Program-made: the position numbers and the translations under genes | Part shown: positions 1-7,816 of the stretch, one piece after another | Layout: every line of letters starts with the position of its first letter | How positions within the stretch are numbered: position 1 is the stretch's first letter | NCBI RefSeq assembly: GCF_031729055.1 | Contig: NZ_JAVMIP010000001.1 | Coordinates: 372,001-436,000 of the forward strand | Source: Pseudocalidococcus azoricus BACA0444 | GTDB taxonomy: Bacteria; Cyanobacteriota; Cyanobacteriia; Thermosynechococcales; Thermosynechococcaceae | Direction: 5' to 3' | DNA: 64,000 nucleotides | Notes under the pieces: model-generated | What the model was told of the DNA's origin: nothing | The model's database searches: none | What the model saw: only the letters and a program-made list of their open reading frames with translations

Positions 1-809
1 AAATGTGATAGGTTGCCACGTATTTGTACAATCAGTTCAATTAGCCCATCAACACTAAAGGCTTTCTTTTCCATCTCCAGAAATTCTTTCAACTCCTCCC
101 AATTTTCAGAATTTTCTTCATCTTGAAAGAAACGTATTGCTTCTTCAAAAGCCTTTCTAATATGCTCTGACGACTTAAATAGGTTTTCTACCTCTTTATT
201 TTTTGTTTTACCTTGACCATACAAATCATCTAGATAGAAGTAGAAATTAATGAAGGAACTTGTATATCTTCTTGAGCTAAACTCATTACATCCTTCTCGA
301 TAAAAGGACATTGGCAAAACTAGATTTCGATGAAGCTGACGATTTTTTATCAAAGATTCCAGCATTTCTGGAGCCATTTGTCGATAGCATTTATTCTCAT
401 GAGACTCTCGCTGGAAGTCATTTGTTATAAGCCCTAAATCCCTCTCTTCTTGTGGTGTTTCAGCCACCCATACCCTTTTAGGGCTTTCCCAATAGATTTT
501 TTTGATCCCAAACCAAAAACTACCGAGAGATTCGATATGCTGTGCGAGGTCGATTAGAAAAAATGACAATGATGAATCCCGCAATTTTATTTGAGTAATT
601 CGACTTTCTATGTCTGAGCTAACTTCAGGTAGAAAGTCTTGGTAATTCTTTACTCTTAAAGCAATATTCAGAGCTTCTACCACTTTACTTTGACCAAGCA
701 TTACGTCGAGAATAAAGTGCTCAACTTCTAATCTATATGGTTGATGGTAAATAGAATCAGAATCAACTTTGACGGTTATTTGGTACAGCATTAGTCTCGA
801 ACTTTGCAT
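1..809 (-). CDS. HEPN-like hypothetical protein, 3' end cut by window edge
   Basis: An open frame runs from the ATG at 809 to the window edge without a stop, giving about 269 residues. I do not recognise the whole protein. The last visible residues read IRGNLSHF, which fits the RX4H signature (Arg, four residues, His) of HEPN/Apea-type domains, many of which are RNases in toxin or defence systems. The rest is helical and charged, with no signal peptide or membrane segment. It lies downstream, in the same direction, of two cassette-like genes, and a MITE sits about 20 bp before its start, so its promoter may have been altered. The frame is certain; the family is an inference from a short motif. 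Confidence 0.6.
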   Translation of the reverse strand, partial: MQSSRLMLYQITVKVDSDSIYHQPYRLEVEHFILDVMLGQSKVVEALNIALRVKNYQDFLPEVSSDIESRITQIKLRDSSLSFFLIDLAQHIESLGSFWFGIKKIYWESPKRVWVAETPQEERDLGLITNDFQRESHENKCYRQMAPEMLESLIKNRQLHRNLVLPMSFYREGCNEFSSRRYTSSFINFYFYLDDLYGQGKTKNKEVENLFKSSEHIRKAFEEAIRFFQDEENSENWEELKEFLEMEKKAFSVDGLIELIVQIRGNLSH

Positions 810-830
810 GTATTCTTCATATATTTTAAC

Positions 831-952
831 CAGGGCTATTTCATTCTGCTAGTTCTGCTAATTCTACTAGCCAATGAGGAATCTGAAAACCAAGCAACAA
901 AAGGAGTCTTAGATTGGGTCTTAATCAATCTCGTGAGAATGAAACAGCCCTG
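831..952. mobile_element. 122-bp MITE with 17-bp TIRs and 10-bp target duplication
   Basis: The ends CAGGGCTATTTCATTCT (831-847) and AGAATGAAACAGCCCTG (936-952) are inverted repeats with one mismatch. They are flanked on both sides by the perfect direct repeat ATATTTTAAC (821-830 and 953-962). That is the structure of a transposed element with a 10-bp target duplication. The interior of about 88 bp is too short for a transposase, so it must move in trans. A 10-bp duplication is compatible with IS4-type transposition (inference). Confidence 0.85.
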
Positions 953-1040
953 ATATTTTAACGCTCCGGCAAAAACAGCTTGGTAGTGATCGCATCTCAC
1001 AGATAGCTTTTCGGATGCACCCCGACAGGTAACTTAAGCG

Positions 1041-1126
1041 GTCGAACGGCAATGGTCAGCGGCGGTGAAAAAAATAGGCTGTAAACGAGAGATCTTCATA
1101 CCGTCCGCTGCACCAACGTGTTAGGC
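1041..1126 (-). other. attC-like recombination site A
   Basis: The segment starts with GTCGAAC and ends with GTTAGGC, resembling the RYYYAAC and GTTRRRY core boxes of integron attC sites. Inside them, TGGTCAGCGGCGGT (1053-1066) pairs imperfectly with ACCGTCCGCTGCACCA (1100-1115), leaving single unpaired bases as in the extrahelical bases of attC. It lies just after the stop of the 208-aa gene at 1206-1832, where a cassette attC belongs. No integrase or attI is visible. Confidence 0.55.
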
Positions 1127-1205
1127 ATGGCAAAGCTGGACTGGGCAAACTGTGATTCACAAAGAGGAAACTTACCAACCTTCACCAAAAAACGCAACAT
1201 GGCAT

Positions 1206-1832
1206 CTAATCGTTGTTCAAAATATAGTTGCATAATAATTCACATATCTCTTCATTCCACCCGAAAACTGATCCTGATACTCTAATGTCAAAGATTCCAA
1301 CACCGACCGACAAATACAACTGATGCTCAATACTACTTAGGGATGGGATTGCTAAACTTTGCCAGTCTCTAATCTTTTGAATGTAATGAGAAGGAAGACG
1401 ATCAATAATTAGAGCCAAATCCCAAAAATGAGATGAATCAAAACTTTCATTTACATATGCTCGAAAAGCTTTTCCCAAAAACCTTGCTTTGCCTAGTGAA
1501 TCTAAGCGATCTATTAGTAGCATAAGATTATCACCAACTTTTCCTCTAAATTCTTTATCTCTTTCTAGATTCGCAAGCATTCTCTTTCGACGTTCAGCAG
1601 GAATATCTTGAATCTCGTTTAAGAAATAGATAAGCTTTTTGGTTAGCAAGAAATCTCTGACAGTTACTCCGGTTTTCCACAACCCAGTAATGATATTAAT
1701 TACAGGTAAATCTTTGAGAAATCCATCTTGAAGAAATGAATCTAGAGCAACTTCGGCGATCTCAGAACTGAGATCACTAAGTTCAGACTCAGCAAGTGTC
1801 TCTGTAAGGGAGTCTCCCAATTGATCTGACAT
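1206..1832 (-). CDS. hypothetical protein of a cassette-like unit, 208 aa
   Basis: I do not recognise the family. The ATG at 1832 is preferred over the in-frame GTG at 1844 because GAGG lies about 7 bases before it and serves as its ribosome binding site. The product has an acidic N-terminus, a hydrophobic Gly-rich stretch around residues 40-55 (FLKDLPVINIITGLWKTG), and a soluble helical remainder. There is no signal peptide. It forms a unit with attC-like site A behind it and attC-like site B in front, the layout of an integron gene cassette. Neighbouring cassette-like genes read the same way. Cassette genes are often toxins, antitoxins or phage-related proteins, but nothing here assigns a function. 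Confidence 0.6.
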   Translation of the reverse strand: MSDQLGDSLTETLAESELSDLSSEIAEVALDSFLQDGFLKDLPVINIITGLWKTGVTVRDFLLTKKLIYFLNEIQDIPAERRKRMLANLERDKEFRGKVGDNLMLLIDRLDSLGKARFLGKAFRAYVNESFDSSHFWDLALIIDRLPSHYIQKIRDWQSLAIPSLSSIEHQLYLSVGVGIFDIRVSGSVFGWNEEICELLCNYILNND

Positions 1833-1932
1833 CTTTATCCTCACTCGTCAAAAAGTATGAAGCTTAATGTCTAAAGCTCGATCGCCCCACGAACAAACCT
1901 TGCATTGAAAAAACAATAGCTTTAGCTCTTGG

Positions 1933-2021
1933 GCCTAACGTTGCCCATCACCCGCCGCAGATAACCTTTGCATCACAACCGATCAACTCTCGGCGGTCGG
2001 TGTGCATGGGCGTTGTTGTGC
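1933..2021 (-). other. attC-like recombination site B
   Basis: GCCTAAC at 1933-1939 is a perfect RYYYAAC box, and GTTGTGC at 2015-2021 is close to GTTRRRY. Between them, CGTTGCCCATCACCCGCCG pairs with CGGCGGTCGGTGTGCATGGGCG with a few bulged bases, giving a long imperfect hairpin. It lies directly after the stop of the nucleotidyltransferase gene, as a cassette attC should. Very similar stem-loops occur beside accessory genes in other cyanobacteria (recollection, not a search). Confidence 0.65.
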
Positions 2022-2043
2022 GGCATTACTAGCCCTTTAGACT

Positions 2044-2901
2044 TTACATGACTAACCGACGATCTCCATACCATTGACTCAAATCCTGCTCAATTTCCTC
2101 AAGGATGGCGATCGCATTCAGGATTGATTTTGCATCAACAGCTAACAAAGCAAACACTGACTCAACTCGTTGTTGATAGTCTCGTGGACACAGCGCAAAA
2201 CTTTTGGCAACTGCCACCGCGCCTTTCTCATTCAATAAGTACTCTTCATTGAGTGCAAATAATACCTGATTCATACAAGCCACGCTGCGGAAACAACAAC
2301 CTGCTGCATAGGCAACATCCTCACGTGCAACAGCCTTTCCCGCAATGAACAGTGAAAAACTAATTTCCCAGGCAAACTTATTAATTGTTGCTTGTTTAAG
2401 CTGAATTGGATAGGGAGTTGTCCTAGCCTTTAAAGCGTCCAAAACGCTCTGCGGATCGTGAAGTGGCAAACAAATTGCAACTTCACCCATGTAAATAGAG
2501 GATACAAAGCCGTGGGGATGCCCAGGTTGGTAATCAATCGTAATTTGCCCAGCATGGCAATCATCAATGACACGGCTAACCTGAGCCACATCACGATAGA
2601 GAAAATCTACAGGTACACCTTCTACCTGTAGCCAACCACCGCCATTAATCCATTTTCCCCATTCACCAATTGGGGTGATTAAATTTTGGCGATGGGTGTC
2701 GTCAAGTTCAGCGGCAAGCTGATTTAGCGCAACTAAACCAAGTGGATTCTCTGGCTTGTAATAAATTCCTAGATCCACATCTGACTTCTGTGTATGGTTG
2801 CCTCGTGCCCTTGAACCACCTAGAGCGATCGCTGCAATTCCCTGAACTGACTTCAAGCGATCGACAACGCAGTGGATGAACTGAGGCAATTGCTGATTCA
2901 T
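2044..2901 (-). CDS. nucleotidyltransferase-domain protein
   Basis: The N-terminus carries the polymerase-beta-type nucleotidyltransferase signature: GGSRARG at about residue 28, then KSDVDLGIYY, whose two Asp residues bind metal; a third acidic site may be VDFLY near residue 118. At 285 aa it fits stand-alone nucleotidyltransferases that modify small molecules such as aminoglycosides, or proteins; the substrate is unknown. GGAG five bases before the ATG supports this start. The gene is followed by attC-like site B. It contains two of only five HIP1 octamers I found in the window, which suggests it came from a HIP1-rich cyanobacterium. Confidence 0.85.
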   Translation of the reverse strand: MNQQLPQFIHCVVDRLKSVQGIAAIALGGSRARGNHTQKSDVDLGIYYKPENPLGLVALNQLAAELDDTHRQNLITPIGEWGKWINGGGWLQVEGVPVDFLYRDVAQVSRVIDDCHAGQITIDYQPGHPHGFVSSIYMGEVAICLPLHDPQSVLDALKARTTPYPIQLKQATINKFAWEISFSLFIAGKAVAREDVAYAAGCCFRSVACMNQVLFALNEEYLLNEKGAVAVAKSFALCPRDYQQRVESVFALLAVDAKSILNAIAILEEIEQDLSQWYGDRRLVM

Positions 2902-3001
2902 GTTGGCTCCATTTTCGCCACCAGTTCAAAACAATCTCACATTCGATGCTAACTGACAAGCTTCAAATAACACCCCCACCAATATCTAAGCCGCACAACT
3001 A

Positions 3002-3117
3002 GGTATTAGGCGGAAAAATTCTGTCTAAAAGTAGCTTTATGGTGTTTAGGCTGAATGTCAAGTTTCTTCCTAAGTAACCTATAGAGACTAAAAAGCAGAA
3101 AATTTCCGCATAACACC
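3002..3117. repeat. 116-bp element with 22-bp imperfect terminal inverted repeats
   Basis: The segment starting GGTATTAGGCGG (3002-3023) and the one ending CCGCATAACACC (3096-3117) are inverted repeats matching at 18 of 22 positions, with about 72 bp between them. The size and structure resemble a MITE. I see no clear target-site duplication, and the core boxes point the wrong way for an attC site. Confidence 0.5.
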
Positions 3118-3308
3118 CCAAATTAGTATGATTAGGTAGAAATTTCCCTCTACTTAGTTAATTTTTGTTGAATTTAAATCTTCAGATATTATAGTAATCT
3201 GTCTTCATTTGTGAGAATGATTGATTATCACCAGCTTAGGGACGGGCTATCCCTTCCGTGGGACTAGACTCAAATAGAATTTTGGGAAAAACAAATACAC
3301 ATTCAACC

Positions 3309-3721
3309 TCACAAATCATTACTGTTTACTATAGCTCCTTTGGCTCTAGCGGCACCGATGCCCTCCTGGACTCTGTTTTGAATCCGTTTTGTTTGCTGAG
3401 TGAGTTGCTTTATCTCGTGGATTTCACCACTAACTTCAGCATCGGGTGGCCTCACTCCATCAGGAATCTGCTCATTTAACAGAATAACTTGTTCACCCTG
3501 CCGAGCATAGAATGGGCAACCAAAACTTTTGCTTCAAAACCCGGCCCTTGATTATGCCCCTCATGAATTAGTACATAACCACCTGTCTGGTCGTCAAAGT
3601 AGTATTTCTGATACTCAATCCCGATTGCCTCGTACTCCCTGCCGTGTGTTGCGACTCTATTCACTGAGGTTGTTCCGAACTGACTGCTTGAGACTTCCGC
3701 ATGAATTCTCTGATCTTCCAT
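3309..3721 (-). pseudogene. frameshifted CdiA-CT-like (tRNase-type) toxin fragment
   Basis: The first frame, from the ATG at 3721, reads through GGYVLIHEGHNQ and then ends early. About 30 codons before that end, another frame continues with QVILLNEQIPDGVRPPDAEV and GEIHEIKQLT, then IQNRV, stopping at 3309. Together they match the layout of the CdiA C-terminal nuclease domain: an LLPE-like strand, a PD motif, an E-x-K motif and an Ile-Gln-Asn helix. A one-base deletion near 3505-3515 explains the break. The C-terminus also looks short. It starts 12 bp after acetolactate decarboxylase, with no immunity gene or two-partner secretion gene nearby. The family call rests on motifs only. Confidence 0.55.
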
Positions 3722-3733
3722 TCCGGTCTTGAG

Positions 3734-4522
3734 CTAGGGAATTGGGGCAGGGGATTGGGCAAAGGCCGCAGTATCTGGAAATGAAGTGTGCCAATCCTGA
3801 ATCAGTTGGACTTGAACAATTGGATTCCGAAATATTCCCGCCAAGAGATGCCCGCCCCCTTTTTTATCTTGGGTTAAGCCATGAAAATGATAGCCAGCCG
3901 CATTGATCCCCTGCATATTTTGGGGGAGGCGAAAGCCAACTAGGGTGGCGGAAACTTGCTGAAAATTAAATACCGTTTGCTGTTTGACGACGGCCCCTAG
4001 GGTTGGGTAGGGTGGCACTTGGCCTGGGACGCTTCGCAGTTCTAACTGGGGAAATTGACCGTGAATCTTCAGGGCATAGGGATAGTTAAGACTGGGTAAT
4101 TTTTGATCTAAGGCCGTTTGTAACTCGGTGTAGGTAAAAGTGCCGGGCAGGAGAATTTTTTGGGTAGGCTTAAATTGGGTGACAACCGCAAAGGGAGTCT
4201 GGCTTTGATCACTGACAGGGAAAACTGCGCCATCATGTTTGACTTGGTAAAACCGATTGTCCAGGCCAATCATTTCCCCATCCAGGCCGGCAAAAGTACC
4301 TAAGCCAAAATTCCCATACTGACGTAACTCTCGAAAACTCATTGCCCCCTCAAACACCCCGGCACTTAGAGCATCTAAAGTGGAAATTTGAAATCCCCGA
4401 CTGACTGGATTCGCTGCACCTAAGGCCACCAGAGGGACGCAAACCGCCAGGAAAATACCTAACCACAATCCCCAGCGCAAAGGTCGGAGTAATTTGGCGG
4501 AAATGGAAGAGCAAGAATTCAT
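3734..4522 (-). CDS. budA: acetolactate decarboxylase, probably exported
   Basis: It converts 2-acetolactate to acetoin. Family motifs are clear: LGTFAGLDGEMIGLD near residue 74, and YHFHGLTQDKKGGGH near residue 211, whose three histidines (about 212, 214 and 225) are the zinc ligands. The N-terminus (LLRPLRWGLWLGIFLAVCV) is a basic stretch plus hydrophobic helix ending near ALGAA, so the enzyme is probably secreted or anchored, as in some other alsD/budA proteins. The ATG at 4522 shares one base with the methyltransferase stop (TGATG), so translation is coupled; a GTG one codon upstream is the alternative. The usual partner, a catabolic acetolactate synthase, is not adjacent. Confidence 0.9.
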   Translation of the reverse strand: MNSCSSISAKLLRPLRWGLWLGIFLAVCVPLVALGAANPVSRGFQISTLDALSAGVFEGAMSFRELRQYGNFGLGTFAGLDGEMIGLDNRFYQVKHDGAVFPVSDQSQTPFAVVTQFKPTQKILLPGTFTYTELQTALDQKLPSLNYPYALKIHGQFPQLELRSVPGQVPPYPTLGAVVKQQTVFNFQQVSATLVGFRLPQNMQGINAAGYHFHGLTQDKKGGGHLLAGIFRNPIVQVQLIQDWHTSFPDTAAFAQSPAPIP

Positions 4523-5583
4523 CACAGTCGCATCCCTTCAATAACGCTCACAATGCCGTGGGTGGGAACAATCCGAGTTAAGTTGAATCCGGCTTGGGCA
4601 AACAGGGCCTGGAATTCTTCAGCCGTGCGTTCTTTCCCACCGGGGCACATGACTAGCATATTCACATCAAGGAACTTGCCAATAAAGGGATCATTGCCGG
4701 GGGGAATGACTTGCTCCACCACCAAAACTTTACCGTTAGCAACCATGGCCTGGTGACAGTGTTGGAGAATCGCAATAGCCCGTTGATCATCCCAATCATG
4801 AATGATGTGTTTGAGAATATAGGCTTCCGCTCCGGCTGGGACTGATTCAAAAAAGCTGCCACTCACTAACTGACATCGGGCCTTGACTGCACTATTGGCA
4901 ATGGCAGGTTTAGCGCGTTCAATCACGTCGGGCAGATCAAATAAAGTCCCAGTCATGGTGGGATTGGCTTGGAGAATAGCGGTGAGTAAACTGCCTTGCC
5001 CGCCGGCTACATCAACTATGCTATGAATACCAGAAAAATCATAGTCTGCGATCACTCCGGCAATTTCCAGGCTAGAGAAACTGGTCATGGCGCGGTCAAA
5101 GATGTTGGCAGCTTCAGGGTTGCGACCGTAATACTCAAAGATATTCATGCCGAAAAGGTCTTGAAAACTACTATCGCCTGTTTTAATTGCATGGAGAATG
5201 TTGCCCCAACTGCCATAGTGTTCCTGATCCCCCATCATGATCGAGACATCCCGGACTGAACCAGGGACATTACTACAGAGAAAGCTAGCCAAGGGAGTCA
5301 GGGTAAAAGTATTGGGTTTTGTTTCTGCAAAGATACCGACACTGGCCAAGGCTCGCAGCAAACGGTAGAGGGATGATTCATTAGATCCAGTAGTAGCCGC
5401 TAGTTCTGCACAATTCTTTTCACCCGTGTTTAAATGATCCGCAATCCCCAGTTTGGCCGCAGCAAAGATGGCCTGGGATACCCAATATCCGGTGATCATT
5501 TGCATCAAAACCATTTGCGGCGTTGGGGAGGCCATAGACTCTGCCAGGGTGGATAAAGTCTCAGGTGGCGTTGCTGGTGTCAT
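4522..5583 (-). CDS. SAM-dependent O-methyltransferase, family 2 type
   Basis: The protein has an N-terminal winged-helix dimerisation region (ITGYWVSQAIFAAAKLGIAD at about residues 30-50, then the SSLYRLLRALASVGIF helix) and a C-terminal Rossmann methyltransferase domain. The SAM-binding glycine loop is VDVAGGQGSLL near residue 195, and the catalytic-region motif is LKHIIHDWDD near residue 260. These are hallmarks of the plant/bacterial caffeate- and hydroxyneurosporene-type O-methyltransferases. The ATG at 5583 gives the family N-terminus; an in-frame ATG at 5643 adds 20 residues without homology. It is translationally coupled to budA. The substrate is unknown. A 16-bp palindrome lies about 110 bp upstream. 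Confidence 0.85.
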   Translation of the reverse strand: MTPATPPETLSTLAESMASPTPQMVLMQMITGYWVSQAIFAAAKLGIADHLNTGEKNCAELAATTGSNESSLYRLLRALASVGIFAETKPNTFTLTPLASFLCSNVPGSVRDVSIMMGDQEHYGSWGNILHAIKTGDSSFQDLFGMNIFEYYGRNPEAANIFDRAMTSFSSLEIAGVIADYDFSGIHSIVDVAGGQGSLLTAILQANPTMTGTLFDLPDVIERAKPAIANSAVKARCQLVSGSFFESVPAGAEAYILKHIIHDWDDQRAIAILQHCHQAMVANGKVLVVEQVIPPGNDPFIGKFLDVNMLVMCPGGKERTAEEFQALFAQAGFNLTRIVPTHGIVSVIEGMRL

Positions 5584-5691
5584 GATTGTGGCTTCAAAAG
5601 AGTGGCTTAAGAGTATCCTAAAGACCTTTGGTGATTGATACAAGATGGACTCAATAAGAGCATTTTTGCTGGTTTATAGCAGGGAAGAGAT

Positions 5692-5707
5692 ACTCTTAAT
5701 TAAGAGT
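5692..5707. promoter_or_regulatory. 16-bp perfect palindrome, candidate operator
   Basis: ACTCTTAATTAAGAGT is a perfect palindrome in the 199-bp gap between the divergent methyltransferase-budA operon and the ATPase gene. Its position and symmetry suggest a dimeric repressor site; no regulator gene lies next to it. Confidence 0.4.
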
Positions 5708-5751
5708 TGCTTCTTATTGCTTAATTAAATTTAATAGGGCTGCAAGTTAAA

Positions 5752-5775
5752 ATAAGATTAGTCATTTAATCTTAT
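5752..5775. promoter_or_regulatory. 9-bp inverted repeat before the ATPase start
   Basis: ATAAGATTA (5752-5760) and TAATCTTAT (5767-5775) are perfect inverted repeats with a 6-base spacer, ending 7 bases before the ATG at 5783. It could be an operator or a leader hairpin that limits ribosome access. Confidence 0.35.
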
Positions 5776-5782
5776 AGGCCCC

Positions 5783-7234
5783 ATGCTGGAAATTGCCAAA
5801 GAGGATATCCTATCTCGCTTGCGGTTTGATAATCCCTGGTGGGACGAGGGACGCAACGGCAAGATTATTTACGAGGATACGCCCCGGCGAAAGTACTTTC
5901 AACCGTTTTATCAGAGCATTTTAGAGATGAGTGTCCGGCGGGCCATTGTTTTGATGGGGCCACGACGGGTGGGTAAAACAGTCATGGTCTATCACAGTAT
6001 TCGCACCCTCCTAGACTCTGACATTGATCCTAAGAGCATTCTCTATGTCTCTCTAGAAACCCCAATTTACACTGGACTTCGGCTAGAAAGCATTCTGAAT
6101 TACTTTCAAGAGCTATTTGGCCATGGGCGTGATGCCACACTATTTGTGTTTTTTGATGAGATTCAATATTTACCCAATTGGGAAGTCCATCTCAAGTCCC
6201 TGGTAGATTCATTTGTTCACTATCGTTTTGTGGCAACGGGTTCGGCAGCAGCGGCATTGCGGCTCAAGAGTAATGAATCTGGAGCCGGTCGATTTAGTGA
6301 TTATATTCTGCCACCTTTGACATTTGCCGAGTATTTGATGTTCATTGGCCGAGAAGCTGAGTTAATCACAGCAACCCCAATCGAAATTGATGGACTCAAA
6401 CAGTGGGCCTATACTGCCCCCAATATTGAGGCACTCAATCAAGAATTTGTGAACTACATTAATTTTGGCGGATATCCAGAAGCAGTTTTTTCGGAAACGA
6501 TTCGGAAAAATCCCAGTCAATATATCAAAAGCGACATTATTGATAAAGTTCTCTTGCGTGATCTACCAAGTTTATATGGCATCAGTGACATCCAAGAACT
6601 AAATCGGCTTTTTACGACTCTGGCCTATAACTCTGGCAATGAGGTGAGTTTAGAAGCATTATCAAAATCATCGGGCGTGGCCAAAAACACGATTAGACGT
6701 TATCTGGAATATCTTGAGGCGGCGTTCCTGATTCGGCGAGTTGAGAGAATTGACCAAAATGCTAAGAGATTTAAGCGGGCAGTATGCTTCAAGGTGTATT
6801 TAACGAATCCATCGATGCGAGCGGCACTTTTTGGACAACTTAATGCACAATCTGAGCCAATGGGATCAATGACAGAAACAGCCATTTTTAGCCAGTGGCA
6901 GCATGACAGAGTTATTGAACTTTTCTATGCTCGCTGGAGTTCAGGAGAGATTGATATTGTTCACTTAGATACTGTCTCACAGACTCCATCATGGATTGTG
7001 GAAGTTAAGTGGAGTGACCGGCCTTATCGATTAAGATCGGAACTAGATAATTGCCTTGAATTTGCCAACAGAAACCCTGAAATATCTCAGCCTATCATGG
7101 TCACTAGCCGCACCATAACAGATAAGAGCATTCTGTATAAAGATGTTGAGTTTCAATTCATGCCAGCTAGCCTTTACACATATACTCTTGGTGTAAATAT
7201 TTTGTATTATATCCAGGAAAAAAGTATCTATTGA
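5783..7234 (+). CDS. AAA-family ATPase with DUF4143 C-terminal domain
   Basis: The N-terminal ATPase domain carries a Walker A motif, GPRRVGKTVM at about residue 60, and a Walker B motif, LFVFFDEIQYL near residue 118. The C-terminal half has the DUF4143 features: a winged-helix segment (SLEALSKSSGVAKNTIRRYL), the LTNPSMRAALFG strand and a nuclease-like core ending WIVEVKWSDRPYR. The length, 483 aa, is usual for this widespread prokaryotic family. Its role is not established; members have been linked loosely to toxin-antitoxin or defence functions. The gene is single, transcribed away from the methyltransferase operon, with two symmetric motifs in its promoter region. No obvious Shine-Dalgarno precedes the ATG. 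Confidence 0.85.
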   Translation: MLEIAKEDILSRLRFDNPWWDEGRNGKIIYEDTPRRKYFQPFYQSILEMSVRRAIVLMGPRRVGKTVMVYHSIRTLLDSDIDPKSILYVSLETPIYTGLRLESILNYFQELFGHGRDATLFVFFDEIQYLPNWEVHLKSLVDSFVHYRFVATGSAAAALRLKSNESGAGRFSDYILPPLTFAEYLMFIGREAELITATPIEIDGLKQWAYTAPNIEALNQEFVNYINFGGYPEAVFSETIRKNPSQYIKSDIIDKVLLRDLPSLYGISDIQELNRLFTTLAYNSGNEVSLEALSKSSGVAKNTIRRYLEYLEAAFLIRRVERIDQNAKRFKRAVCFKVYLTNPSMRAALFGQLNAQSEPMGSMTETAIFSQWQHDRVIELFYARWSSGEIDIVHLDTVSQTPSWIVEVKWSDRPYRLRSELDNCLEFANRNPEISQPIMVTSRTITDKSILYKDVEFQFMPASLYTYTLGVNILYYIQEKSIY

Positions 7235-7531
7235 CTACAATATTCGCAGTATAGTAGCTGAAAATGTCAGGTAAATTATAGTGAGTAACCCAGGCCCCCA
7301 ATCCGATTTTTAACCCATGTCTGCAACGATTATCAATGGTTTAGGGAATCCCCAATTAGCCCGAGTAGCTGATGCTTTGAAAGCCTTGACTCGGCCAGTC
7401 AACCACTCCATCCTTGCGACCTGCCAACCCCAGAACTGCAAGAGGAGACTTATTCTCCCTGTGCCTTGAGCTTCTCAGAAATCCTCACCTTACCCCCCTT
7501 GATGCCATCGCCATCCAAAGCCTCCAACTAA

Positions 7532-7714
7532 CCAATCCCGAAAGAGAAACCTATTCCTGGCGCAACGGAATGGCAACTCCTGTTCCAATTGGACTCTGAT
7601 GATAATGCGACAATGATGTGGGGGGATATGGGGCGGCTCTATTTTTGGTGTCGAGAGAGCGATATTCAAGCCCAAAACTTTGACCAGGCCTGGATGATCC
7701 TCCAATGCAGCTAG
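7532..7714 (+). pseudogene. C-terminal remnant of a DUF1963 (YwqG-like) protein
   Basis: This frame reads EWQLLFQLDSDDNATMMWGD followed by GRLYFWCRESD and FDQAWMILQCS, then TAG at 7712. It matches the conserved end of DUF1963 proteins (WQLL-QLDSD, WGD-G-LYF). Upstream the frame closes at 7529 (TAA), and neighbouring frames contain only scraps, including a short ATG-started stretch at 7317 (IINGLGNPQLARVADALKAL) that ends after about 50 codons. No start or intact N-terminal half remains, so the gene is decayed. The gap from 7235 to 7531 otherwise holds nothing I recognise. Confidence 0.6.
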
Positions 7715-7816
7715 ACTCCGTAATTTTTGGATCAGCCACACCCTTGCAGAGGCATTACAAATCCTTTACAATCAAATTAGGCTTAAGCGGAATCATTACG
7801 AGTTTGGATTAAAATC

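Noticed and set aside
3002..3117. Possible third attC site
   Set aside because: The core-like boxes face outward, opposite to the attC order, so I call it an inverted-repeat element.
3258..3479. Plus-strand open frame of 73 codons
   Set aside because: It is antisense to the CdiA-CT-like fragment, whose motifs are clear, and shows no domain of its own.
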